Assembly (NCBI RefSeq): GCF_000685155.1
Contig: NZ_JMIY01000008.1
Coordinates: forward strand, 55,651 to 119,650
Reading direction: 5' to 3'
DNA length: 64,000 bases
DNA from: Candidatus Methanoperedens nitratireducens
GTDB taxonomy: Archaea; Halobacteriota; Methanosarcinia; Methanosarcinales; Methanoperedenaceae
Numbering within the stretch: the first letter of the stretch is position 1; each line of letters begins with the position of its first letter. Positions 24,939-32,910 of this stretch are shown in pieces. Below the pieces are notes generated by a model. That model made no database searches and had not been told where the DNA came from. It saw nothing but the letters and a program-made list of their open reading frames with translations. The translations under genes were made by a program, and so were the position numbers.

Positions 24939-26942
24939 TCAGAGCAGATTGAAGTATTCGATAAACCTGTAAGCAAATCCGCCGATAAGTATTGCAAGTG
25001 TGATCGTGAACGCCATGATACTGCCTGCCCGCTTCCAGCCAAGCTCGCGCCCAAGGACAGCTATGGTGGCAACACACGGAATATAGATCGTGTTCACGAG
25101 AGCATAAACAAATAACTGGGTCTTATCCATAAACAGCAAGAGGTTATCAGCCCCTCCCCCGTAGATCACTACGGCAAGCGTGACAAGCAACTGGAGAGCA
25201 AGCTCTTTTCTGAGCACTGCAAAAATAAGCGTAAGCCCTGCAACAGCAGGAAGCCCAAGCCATCCTTCAACGACAGGGGATATCGGTGATGAAAGTCTCC
25301 AGAGATAGCCTGTCTCATACAGGGCGCCCAGAACCAGAGAACCAGCAAGTACAATCGGGAATGCCACGAACACGAAGTCCTTGAACCTGTACCATGTCTT
25401 CTTGATGATGTTCGATATTATTGGAGCCCTGAATGGGAACATCTCCATAACAAGCCCTGTTGAGCTGCCCGGCATGATGCGGTTTAACCCGACACCTACG
25501 AAGAACACAAGGGTAAGAACAATAATGTATATCGCAACAGCAGGCTTCCAGCCAACAAACAATGAGACCGCACCCAGAATCACAGCAGTCCGTGCACTGC
25601 AGGGGATGAGCGTAATTAAGGCACTGGCTATGGTTCGCTCGCGCATCGTTGTCAGTACCCTTGTTCCGATTATGGCAGGCACATTGCAGCCAGCGCCTGC
25701 CACAACCGGTATAATAGCCCTGCCGTGAAGCCCGAACCTGTGCATCAGCCTGTCTGTAAGGAATGCCACAGAGTTCAGGTACCCTGTATCCTCAAGAAAG
25801 GCGAGCATGAAATAGAATGTGAGCACATAAGGTATTCCGACAGCAAGTGCTGCCAGGATACCGGCATCAAATCCCCATATCAGGGTTTTGCCAATGTGCC
25901 CTTCGCCGAAGATTGTGAATATAGCACCATCGATCACAGGAGATACGTACGCAGCCCACAGATCACTAAATAGCGTGGAGAGCCAGTTTCCTCCATAGAA
26001 CAGAAAAGCAAAGATAACCCCGAGAGCACAGATAAGTAAAGGAATACCTGTGAGCGGAGAAGTGGTGTAGCCCCAGAGCTTATCCGATACTACAGGCGCA
26101 GCATCGTTTTGCACCTGGGAGGCAATCACACCTGCCAGTCCGTGCCTTTCACGCGCGATCCGAAGCGGTGTTTCCTCCCCGTGTTTTTCCTCTATCTCTT
26201 TGCTTATCTTTTTTACTTCCTCAAGTAAGGATCTGCCGTTTGTATGCTTCTCTACAAGTTCTATAAACTCGGCATCTTCTTCAAGGAGCAGTATTGCAAG
26301 CGCCCTTCCCGCTATCCCGAAATCATAAGGTGAGAGCAGCTCAGCAAGTCTTTTAATATTCGCTTCGATATCAGTCCCGTATTGCAGATGATATCTTATT
26401 CTCTGGCTGTCTCTTACAACATCTATGGCCTCCTGTATCAGGTCATCAAGGCCATACCCTGTTGTTGCCGTGGTCGGCACCACAGGGACTCCGAGCAGTT
26501 CAGATAATCCCGGAGCGTCGATTATGATATTCCTTTTCTCTGCCTCATCCATCAGGTTCAAGGCCACCACAATGGGAATACCAAGATCGATGAACTGGAG
26601 CACCATATAGAGGTTCCTGGCAAGATTGGTGGAGTCGAGTACCATTATCGCCGCATCGGGTTTGCTGTCAAGCACTGCCCTGCGTGCTACCCACTGGTCC
26701 TCAGATACAGCCCCGAGAGCATAGCTTCCAGGCAGGTCGATTATACCGATACGCAGGCCTTTAAAAGTAGTAGTCGCCATATTCAATTCGACTGTTTTAC
26801 CAGGATAGTTGGCAGTTACAACACCCATCCCTGTCAGCCGGTTGAATATGCTTGATTTTCCAACATTAGGATTGCCCGCAAGCACAAAAGTATAATCAGT
26901 ACTCCCCTTTATACCCTTGAGGGCTCCATGGCATGAAGGCAT
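24939..26942 (-). CDS. feoB: Ferrous iron transporter FeoB
   Basis: A Fe2+ importer of 667 residues from ATG 26942. The cytosolic G domain has GNPNVGKSS at 23-31, the switch region TVELN, DLPGSYALG and NLMDEAEKR (NxxD). The membrane half has two Gate domains with VVAGAGCNVPAIIGTRVL and RIMPGSSTGLVMEMFP, and the Cys in AGCNVPA expected for the Fe path. The start is chosen over an upstream in-frame ATG because it overlaps the dtxR stop as TAATG. FeoA is not a separate gene; a FeoA-like domain is present in the regulator. Confidence 0.96.
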   Translation of the reverse strand: MPSCHGALKGIKGSTDYTFVLAGNPNVGKSSIFNRLTGMGVVTANYPGKTVELNMATTTFKGLRIGIIDLPGSYALGAVSEDQWVARRAVLDSKPDAAIMVLDSTNLARNLYMVLQFIDLGIPIVVALNLMDEAEKRNIIIDAPGLSELLGVPVVPTTATTGYGLDDLIQEAIDVVRDSQRIRYHLQYGTDIEANIKRLAELLSPYDFGIAGRALAILLLEEDAEFIELVEKHTNGRSLLEEVKKISKEIEEKHGEETPLRIARERHGLAGVIASQVQNDAAPVVSDKLWGYTTSPLTGIPLLICALGVIFAFLFYGGNWLSTLFSDLWAAYVSPVIDGAIFTIFGEGHIGKTLIWGFDAGILAALAVGIPYVLTFYFMLAFLEDTGYLNSVAFLTDRLMHRFGLHGRAIIPVVAGAGCNVPAIIGTRVLTTMRERTIASALITLIPCSARTAVILGAVSLFVGWKPAVAIYIIVLTLVFFVGVGLNRIMPGSSTGLVMEMFPFRAPIISNIIKKTWYRFKDFVFVAFPIVLAGSLVLGALYETGYLWRLSSPISPVVEGWLGLPAVAGLTLIFAVLRKELALQLLVTLAVVIYGGGADNLLLFMDKTQLFVYALVNTIYIPCVATIAVLGRELGWKRAGSIMAFTITLAILIGGFAYRFIEYFNLL

Positions 26943-27592
26943 TATTTCACCTTGATTCTTGATGCCACCTCCCTTCCAAGTGCGTATCGGGAACCTGATA
27001 CGCACACGATCATAGGCCCTCCGAAAGGTGCAACCTCCTCTACCCTTACACAGACATCAGGGATCAATCCTAAAGATGCCATGTACTTTAACATCCTTGG
27101 ATCTTCCTCAAACACACTGACGATAATCCCCCTATCAGATGCTTTTAATTCCGACAGGGATTTTACATTTTCTTTCACCAGTACTCCATCCTTATCAGGA
27201 ATCGGATGGCCGTGCGGGCAGGTCCTGGGGTTTCCAAGGCTCTCTGAGATACGCTCTTCCATCTCAGAACTTATTGCATGTTCAAGCCTGCATGCCTCAT
27301 CATGAACCTCATCCCACCTGTAGCCCAGGACATCTGTAAGTAATCGCTCAGAAAGTCGGTGTCTTCGAATAACCTTTTTAGCTATTGATTTACCTTCCTC
27401 GGTCAGGCAGACCCCCTTCTCTGTATGCGATAGCAGACCTCTATTTGCAAGTTTTTTAACCATCTCTGAAACTGATGGCGCAGAAAGTTTTAAATGTTCG
27501 GCAAGACGTGATGTACTTACAGGGTACTGGTCCTGCTGCAGTTTGTAGATCGATTCAAGGTATTCTTCAACTCTGGGAGTATCAGCTTCCAT
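26942..27592 (-). CDS. DtxR-family metal-dependent repressor with FeoA-like domain
   Basis: A regulator of 216 residues from ATG 27592. The N-terminal winged helix has STSRLAEHLKLSAPSVSEMVKKL; the dimerisation/metal domain has HRLSERLLTDVLGYRWDEVHDEACRLEHAIS, with His, Glu, Cys and His ligands as in DtxR/IdeR/MntR; the C-terminal SH3/FeoA domain starts around residue 150. It senses Fe2+ or Mn2+ and represses transport genes. feoB follows with a one-base overlap, so it almost surely controls feoB. Its own operator lies right before the start codon (27594-27607). Farther upstream in-frame starts would put that operator inside the gene, so I reject them. Confidence 0.93.
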   Translation of the reverse strand: MEADTPRVEEYLESIYKLQQDQYPVSTSRLAEHLKLSAPSVSEMVKKLANRGLLSHTEKGVCLTEEGKSIAKKVIRRHRLSERLLTDVLGYRWDEVHDEACRLEHAISSEMEERISESLGNPRTCPHGHPIPDKDGVLVKENVKSLSELKASDRGIIVSVFEEDPRMLKYMASLGLIPDVCVRVEEVAPFGGPMIVCVSGSRYALGREVASRIKVK

Positions 27593-27593
27593 A

Positions 27594-27615
27594 TTAGGTA
27601 CACCTAACTCTAGGT
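27594..27615. promoter_or_regulatory. DtxR-type operator
   Basis: TTAGGT-AC-ACCTAA at 27594-27607 is a perfect 6-2-6 palindrome matching the TTAGG...CCTAA consensus of the DtxR/IdeR family. A third half-site, ctaggt, follows at 27610-27615, forming a second overlapping palindrome cctaactctagg. A TATA-like run (plus-strand gaataaatattt) is at about 27645-27656, so the operator lies just downstream of the expected transcript start and would block feo transcription. Confidence 0.78.
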
Positions 27616-27684
27616 ATTGCAAGCCCATATAGCTTTCTGATACCAGAATAAATATTTGACATAAGGGGATGAAAGAAAGTTACC

Positions 27685-27714
27685 AACGGTTATAGAGGGG
27701 TATTGGTAAGTACC
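27685..27714 (+). promoter_or_regulatory. 30-bp upstream element shared with position 12835
   Basis: A stretch starting aacggttatagaggggta matches 12835-12864 at 25 of 30 positions. It lies about 50 bases upstream of a TATA-like gattatataac (27734-27744) for tatA. A second partial copy, acggttatgg, follows at 27720. Confidence 0.4.
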
Positions 27715-27765
27715 TGCTTACGGTTATGGTAAAGATTATATAACAAAAAAACTCAATGATATTTG

Positions 27766-28068
27766 ATGATCGGAACTCAGGAACTGGTATTGATTCTAAT
27801 TGTAGCTTTGTTTTTGTTCGGGCCATCAAAACTCCCTGAATTAGCACAATCCCTGGGTAAAGCAGTCGGAGAGTTCAAGAGGGCACAGATTGAAACTGAA
27901 CGTGACCTGAGAGCAAATAGATTCTTAAATGATAAGGATATAAAAATACATAACCTGGCTATTGAGATGGGTTTAGATGTACAGAATAAAACACCTGAAC
28001 AGCTCGTTGAAGAGATACGCTCCAGGATAAAAGATAAAGATTTGACTGTAAAAACAGGGAGTACATGA
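27766..28068 (+). CDS. tatA: TatA-family twin-arginine translocase component
   Basis: A 100-residue TatA/TatB-like protein. It has one N-terminal membrane helix (IGTQELVLILIVALFLFG), the F-G-P-x-K-L-P-E-L hinge, and an amphipathic helix ending KAVGEFKRAQIETERD. The C-terminal tail is longer than in minimal TatA and includes a charged stretch LDVQNKTPEQLVEEIRSRIK that the next gene also has. TatA oligomers form the pore for folded proteins. ATG 27766 is preferred over a TTG one codon earlier. tatC is not in the window. Confidence 0.92.
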   Translation: MIGTQELVLILIVALFLFGPSKLPELAQSLGKAVGEFKRAQIETERDLRANRFLNDKDIKIHNLAIEMGLDVQNKTPEQLVEEIRSRIKDKDLTVKTGST

Positions 28069-28074
28069 TATAAT

Positions 28075-28371
28075 ATGATAATAGGACCGCAGGAGATTGT
28101 ACTGGTATTTCTGGTAGTTATCATCCTATTTGGTGCAAGTAAGATACCAGAACTTGCACGCTCAATCGGCAAGGCAACTGGTGAGTATAAAAAAGCCAGA
28201 CATGAGACTGAGAATGAGCTGAGGGATGTTGAGAAATCACTTAAAGAAGGTCATCCTATCGAAGAAAAATCTTCAAAAATAAAACAGATGGCCAATGATC
28301 TTGAGATAGTGGTTGGGGACAAGAGTGATGAACAACTGCTGGATGAAATACAGAAAAAAGTGAAAAAATAA
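28075..28371 (+). CDS. tatA: Second TatA-family protein
   Basis: A 98-residue paralogue of the gene before it, 6 bases downstream. It shares the helix IGPQEIVLVFLVVIILFG, hinge ASKIPELARSIGKATGEYKKA, and the C-terminal pattern MANDLEIVVGDKSDEQLLDEIQKK. The pair probably arose by tandem duplication and may form mixed pores, or one may act as TatB. Confidence 0.92.
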   Translation: MIIGPQEIVLVFLVVIILFGASKIPELARSIGKATGEYKKARHETENELRDVEKSLKEGHPIEEKSSKIKQMANDLEIVVGDKSDEQLLDEIQKKVKK

Positions 28372-28393
28372 AAAAGAGTGCAGAAATAAAAAT

Positions 28394-28804
28394 TTATTTC
28401 CTCTTTGTCTTCTCTTTTAACAGGAATTTTAATAAATCTCTGCTAAGACGGGTCTCTCTTCCCAGTCTATCAAGCATAGCAGATTCGGATAAGCCCTCTG
28501 TCTTAAGTTCCTGCATTCTGTCAAAGACCTCAGGCTTGATCTCAGAATATTCGTTTATATCCTTTCTGTGGCCCCACACATCGCCTTCCAGCAGGGCTAT
28601 GCTCTGCATATCCAGAAACATCTTGGTAGAGTTTGATATTGTTCTGATATACGAACTGGGTATATGGATTGCCTTAACATTAGGACATGCCTGTACTAAT
28701 GCGAAAATGTCTTTGTTCGATGGTCTGAAAGCAAGATGAATAATTTTTTCACCTGGTCCGAGTGAATTAATCTCTTCTTTTGAACTAACTACCCTAATTC
28801 TCAT
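28394..28804 (-). CDS. DUF1699-family archaeal protein
   Basis: A 136-residue protein of a family found mainly in Methanosarcinales and relatives. It starts MRIRVVSSKEEINSLGPGEK, continues with VQACPNVKAIHIPSSYIRTIS and DVWGHRKDINEYSEI, and ends in a helix-turn-helix-like ESAMLDRLGRETRLSRDLLKF. Function is not known; the C-terminal part could bind DNA. Convergent with the tatA pair. Confidence 0.85.
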   Translation of the reverse strand: MRIRVVSSKEEINSLGPGEKIIHLAFRPSNKDIFALVQACPNVKAIHIPSSYIRTISNSTKMFLDMQSIALLEGDVWGHRKDINEYSEIKPEVFDRMQELKTEGLSESAMLDRLGRETRLSRDLLKFLLKEKTKRK

Positions 28805-29045
28805 AATATTTTACCTCATATTGTTATACGGTTTTCATACTATTATACTTTTTCACATGGTATAGAAATTTCTTAATTTAAGAACTCATACAATTTCACC
28901 ATATAAATAATTTTCTAAGACAAGAGGATATTTAGAATAAGTTAATGATATAATAATCATCATCAGTGCCAGTTAATATCATGATATTCAGGGTTGTATA
29001 TACTACAGGATATAAACTTATTGCACTCTTAAACAGTCTCGCATT
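28805..29045. other. AT-rich intergenic region
   Basis: About 240 bases, strongly AT-rich, between the DUF1699 gene (whose promoter it must hold) and the end of the acylphosphatase gene. I see no coding frame or clear stem. Confidence 0.35.
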
Positions 29046-29333
29046 TTAATCGGAGATACTGTGCCTGACTGCAAACCCCTTAAATTCCCCGGTATATCTC
29101 TCAGGTATTACTTCAATATTATCCACCCTTGCATATTCAGGCCCTCTCCTGCACCACTGTATCATTTTTTCAACCCCACCTTGCTCACCTTCAAAAACCG
29201 CTTCAACACGTCCATCCCCAAGGTTCCTCACCCAGCCTGTAAGACCCAGTTCCTGCGCCATGTCCTTCGTGCTTGATCTAAAGAATACTCCCTGAACCCT
29301 TCCTGAAACAAAGATATGCATTCTCTTTTTCAT
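29046..29333 (-). CDS. acyP: Acylphosphatase
   Basis: A 95-residue enzyme hydrolysing acyl phosphates such as acetyl phosphate or carbamoyl phosphate. The phosphate cradle GRVQGVFFR ends in the catalytic R19, and N37 in GWVRNLGDG is the second catalytic residue. Length is normal. It overlaps the upstream phosphoribosyltransferase by 4 bases (ATGA), so both are coupled. Confidence 0.95.
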   Translation of the reverse strand: MKKRMHIFVSGRVQGVFFRSSTKDMAQELGLTGWVRNLGDGRVEAVFEGEQGGVEKMIQWCRRGPEYARVDNIEVIPERYTGEFKGFAVRHSISD

Positions 29334-30049
29334 TTCATCTCACCTCTTTGTTTTAGAGTCTCAACATTCTCCCAAAAAACCACTCTATCTTTTTCTGTTC
29401 TCTTGAGAGATCCTGCCAGGCTCATATCATCTAATATTTCCATAATGTCATTCCCTGGTATTTTTATATCAAAATTGCTCTTCAGGCCTTCTCTTATATC
29501 TTCATGTGTCATGGGATGTATCAGCACCCTTTCGATAAACCCGGCAAGATCCTCATAAAGAGCCCATGGATATATTATCCACTTCCATTCATCCTGTTTT
29601 TCACCCCAGTAATCAGGGATAAATATCGAAGAGGTCTTGTAATGCAGGACCGCAGTTCTGATTTCGGCAGGATTCTTCCTGTTTATGTGATCAACAACCA
29701 CAGAGAAGGTATCTCCGGTATCTGCGACATCATCCACGACCAGTATCCTTTTTCCAGATATATCAGCCTCTACAGGAAGTGAGTATTTTATTTTCGCTCT
29801 TCCGGATGCTGCTGCTATTCCCCAGTGCTCGGTCTTTACAGATACAAGATCTTTTTGGATAAGAAGATCACATACAGTACACGCTGGTACAAACCCGCCT
29901 CTTGCGATGCCTATGACCAGATCTGGTGTAAACCCTGATCTTTTTATTTTGTTCGCTAAGATCTTAGCAAGTCTATAGGCCTCATCCCAGCTTACCATGT
30001 GGCATCTAAAAGAATCCCCATGCTTTTCTACTGAACATGGATCGTGCAT
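29330..30049 (-). CDS. Phosphoribosyltransferase (hypoxanthine/xanthine type)
   Basis: A 239-residue type I PRTase. The PRPP motif is ILVVDDVADTGDT; the front part has GIARGGFVPACTVCDLL, the PPi loop. The family includes hypoxanthine, xanthine-guanine and adenine salvage enzymes; the base is not clear. After the PRTase core, a C-terminal extension (about 165-239, IERVLIHPMTHEDIREGLKSNF) looks helical and may be a winged helix, so the protein might have a regulatory part. Coupled with acylphosphatase. Confidence 0.88.
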   Translation of the reverse strand: MHDPCSVEKHGDSFRCHMVSWDEAYRLAKILANKIKRSGFTPDLVIGIARGGFVPACTVCDLLIQKDLVSVKTEHWGIAAASGRAKIKYSLPVEADISGKRILVVDDVADTGDTFSVVVDHINRKNPAEIRTAVLHYKTSSIFIPDYWGEKQDEWKWIIYPWALYEDLAGFIERVLIHPMTHEDIREGLKSNFDIKIPGNDIMEILDDMSLAGSLKRTEKDRVVFWENVETLKQRGEMK

Positions 30050-30119
30050 AGTGATAGATACTCCTGACTAGGAAAGCAAAAAACAACCGAGGCCGGTTTA
30101 AAAGGAAAGAGGTGCAGGT

Positions 30120-31034
30120 TTACAGAAGTCCAGATCTCTGCAGTAACATCAAATCTTCAGTGTTTAATTTTTCACCAAGCTTGAATTGATTATATACCTC
30201 TTCGGCTTCCTTCTTGGTCTTTTCTCTGATAGATTCTTCCTTACTTTCTTTTGTCTTTCTCTTTAATCCGATTATTACTTTATTAAGTTCTCGGATCTCT
30301 TTCTGGGATTGTATAAATAGTCTGTGCTGTTCGTCAGCAGCTTCCTGCGCTTTTACAAATTCTTTATGCGCTTCATCTGATTCCGATCTTATCCTATCAG
30401 CATCTTTAAAAATTACGATCATTTTATCATGATACTTTTGCGCCGCTTCAGCATACTCCTTAACCCTGTTATGATATGCTGCCGCTTCATCACGCAGGAC
30501 TTGAGCTTTTTCAAGTAATGATTTTAGTTCGCTGCTGCCCTCAAGCTGCTGCTTTTTACGCTTGAGCTCCTCAGTCAACGAGGCTATGTTATCCACAAGT
30601 TCTCTCTCTTGAGCGGGTGTCAATACCTCGGTCTGTTGCTTAAACTCTAGCCTATCTATTTCCCTTTTTAACTCCTTCAGGGATGGTCCGTTACCAAGAT
30701 TTAATTCCTTTCGGATCTTATCGATTTCAGCATATACCTTATTAGCCTGCTCATTTAATTCATCGCGTTTGAGTTTAGCCTCACTTACCTGATGGTTATT
30801 CTCATCTCGCAACTTTTTGAGCTGCTGTGCCTCATCGATCAGTTCTTTGGTGCTTTTATTTAATTCGTTTCTTTTACCAGCCCATTTACTTGCTTCCAAG
30901 TTGAGCTCATTTCTTTTATTTTTGTATTCTTCTGATTTATCCTTCAAGTCGTTCTTTCGATTCTGTAACTCATTCAACAATCTATATGTCCTCCTTTTCC
31001 AACAATCGTTGGGGTTATGCATTTCATAATGCAC
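30120..31034 (-). CDS. Long archaeal coiled-coil protein (COG1340-like)
   Basis: A 304-residue protein almost entirely of heptad-rich, Lys/Glu-rich helix from residue 15 to 265, with Asn/Leu repeats. The C-terminus, EEVYNQFKLGEKLNTEDLMLLQRSG, is the conserved tail of the archaeal family grouped as COG1340. These are likely rod-like scaffolds; no activity is known. No signal peptide. It is alone between two divergent or convergent groups. Confidence 0.85.
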   Translation of the reverse strand: MHYEMHNPNDCWKRRTYRLLNELQNRKNDLKDKSEEYKNKRNELNLEASKWAGKRNELNKSTKELIDEAQQLKKLRDENNHQVSEAKLKRDELNEQANKVYAEIDKIRKELNLGNGPSLKELKREIDRLEFKQQTEVLTPAQERELVDNIASLTEELKRKKQQLEGSSELKSLLEKAQVLRDEAAAYHNRVKEYAEAAQKYHDKMIVIFKDADRIRSESDEAHKEFVKAQEAADEQHRLFIQSQKEIRELNKVIIGLKRKTKESKEESIREKTKKEAEEVYNQFKLGEKLNTEDLMLLQRSGLL

Positions 31035-31264
31035 GATACATATCCCGGCTTACCCGGAACAGCTTTTCATCAGTATACTCTATATTATGCATTGATTAAG
31101 AATTAAGATACTCCTGTCATCATGAGATCCTGTATTTGAATCCTCAAAAGGTTTACTCCTAATCAGTACATAAAGAGTATATGTTTTCTTCACATACTAT
31201 TACATTGCTCTTAACCTTTTCGGAGGGGAAAGGATTTGTATTGTTACGAAAACATTATATGCAA

Positions 31265-31543
31265 ATGACTAAAAACCTTGTATTCATAACAGTAATAGGT
31301 AAAGACCAGAAGGGAATAATCGCCAGGGTTTCAAACGCGGTTTTCAAGCACAATATCAATATTGAGGACCTGAACCAGAAGATCATGGACGGCTATTTTG
31401 TGATGACCATGCTGGCTGATATATCTGATTCCATAATAACGATAGGAGAGTTAAAAAAAGAACTTGCGGTAATAGGGACTGAGATGGGCCTCTCAATACA
31501 GATACAGCATGAGAATATCTTCAAGGCAATGCACAGGGTGTAA
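31265..31543 (+). CDS. ACT-domain protein (UPF0237)
   Basis: A 92-residue single ACT domain: NLVFITVIGKDQKGIIARVSNAVFKHNINIEDLNQ has the beta-alpha-beta ligand-binding pattern with G-x-D-x-x-G-I-I. Such domains bind amino acids. ATG 31265 gives the normal 90-residue length; an ATG two codons upstream also fits, while farther in-frame starts do not resemble the family. The UPF0210 gene starts 2 bases after it, the same pairing seen in bacteria and other archaea. Confidence 0.92.
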   Translation: MTKNLVFITVIGKDQKGIIARVSNAVFKHNINIEDLNQKIMDGYFVMTMLADISDSIITIGELKKELAVIGTEMGLSIQIQHENIFKAMHRV

Positions 31544-31545
31544 GG

Positions 31546-32901
31546 ATGGAATACTCACTTGAAGAGGTCATGGAAACAGTCAGGATGACCCTTTACCATA
31601 ATTTTGATATAAGGACGGTGACGCTCGGCATAAACCTTAAAGACTGCATCCACTCAGATCCTGGAATTTTCAAATCGAATGTGTATGATAAGGTCACAGG
31701 ATATGGAAGAAGACTCATCATAGAGGCAGGGAATCTTGAGGATAAATACGGCATCCCGATAGTGAATAAGAGAGTATCCGTAACCCCGGTATCTCTTATA
31801 ACCGAAGCCCACTCAAGTGAGGTGCAGTTTGAGATCGCAAAGACACTTGACAGAGCAGCGCATGATGCGGGTATAGACTTTATAGGCGGATACGGAGCGC
31901 TTGTTCAGAAAGGGATGACAAAGGCAGATGCACGGCTTGTAGACTCACTCCCGGATGTCCTCTCAAGTACTGAGCGGGTATGCGCTTTTCTTAACGTAGC
32001 CACCACAGTATCGGGTATGAACATGGATGCTGTCATAAAACTTGGGAATATCCTGAAGGAAATCTCAAACAGAACAGAGAATGGAATAGGATGCACAAAA
32101 TTCGCAGTTTTTTCAAACGCGCCAGAGGATAACCCATTCATGGCAGGGGCTTTTCACGGCGTTGGGGAGCCGGACTTTTCGCTCAATATAGGAATCAGCG
32201 GTCCGGGTGTGGTAAGAAGCGTTGTTGAGAAGAACAGGAACTGCGACCTGACTGAGCTCTCCGAGATCATCAAGCGCACTGCTTTTAAGATAACACGTGC
32301 AGGTGAGCTGATCGGCAGGGAACTTGCATCCAATATGGATGTACCTTTCGGGATAGTGGATATCTCACTTGCATCAACCACAAAGGTGGGTGATTCGGTT
32401 GCAAGGATAGTTGAGCTTATGGGTATAGAGAGGATGGGTGCGCCCGGCAGTACTGCTGCGCTGGCGCTCCTAATCGATGCGGTAAAAAAAGGCGGGGCCA
32501 TGGCATCAGGGAATGTTGGAGGATTAAGCGGTACTTTTATCCCTGTGAGTGAGGATTCCTGCATGAACGCAGCGGTAAAAGCAGGTGCGCTCTCGATCGA
32601 GAAGCTTGAAGCCCTGACTTCGGTCTGCTCTGTCGGGCTTGATATGATCGCTATCCCCGGTGATACGCCTGCTGAGACGATATCAGCCATAATCGCTGAT
32701 GAACTCTCCATAGGCGTGGTGAACGGAAAAACTACAGGCGTTCGGCTTATCCCTGTCCCGGGTAAAAAAGCCGGGGATTATGTGAATTTTGGAGGCTTGC
32801 TGGGTGAGACCTATATAATGGAGGTAAACAGGTTCAGTCCCCGTGAATTTATACTGCGCGGCGGCAGGATGCCAGGCCCGATTACAAGCATGAGGAATTA
32901 A
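31546..32901 (+). CDS. UPF0210 / PFL-like family protein
   Basis: A 451-residue protein of a family conserved with the ACT partner upstream. Visible conserved blocks: FDIRTVTLGINLKDC, SVTPVSLITEAHSSEV, GPGVVRSVVEKN, FGIVDISLASTTKVGDSVARI, GSTAALALLIDAVKKGGAMASGNVGGLSGTFIPVSED. The fold is related to pyruvate formate-lyase-type proteins by sequence databases, but no glycyl-radical motif is present. The function is unknown; a ligand-gated enzyme with ACT sensing is an inference. Confidence 0.92.
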   Translation: MEYSLEEVMETVRMTLYHNFDIRTVTLGINLKDCIHSDPGIFKSNVYDKVTGYGRRLIIEAGNLEDKYGIPIVNKRVSVTPVSLITEAHSSEVQFEIAKTLDRAAHDAGIDFIGGYGALVQKGMTKADARLVDSLPDVLSSTERVCAFLNVATTVSGMNMDAVIKLGNILKEISNRTENGIGCTKFAVFSNAPEDNPFMAGAFHGVGEPDFSLNIGISGPGVVRSVVEKNRNCDLTELSEIIKRTAFKITRAGELIGRELASNMDVPFGIVDISLASTTKVGDSVARIVELMGIERMGAPGSTAALALLIDAVKKGGAMASGNVGGLSGTFIPVSEDSCMNAAVKAGALSIEKLEALTSVCSVGLDMIAIPGDTPAETISAIIADELSIGVVNGKTTGVRLIPVPGKKAGDYVNFGGLLGETYIMEVNRFSPREFILRGGRMPGPITSMRN

Positions 32902-32910
32902 AGCAGAGCC

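Noticed and set aside
27593-27628. Longer DtxR start
   Set aside because: It would put the DtxR operator inside the gene; the family N-terminus fits ATG 27592.
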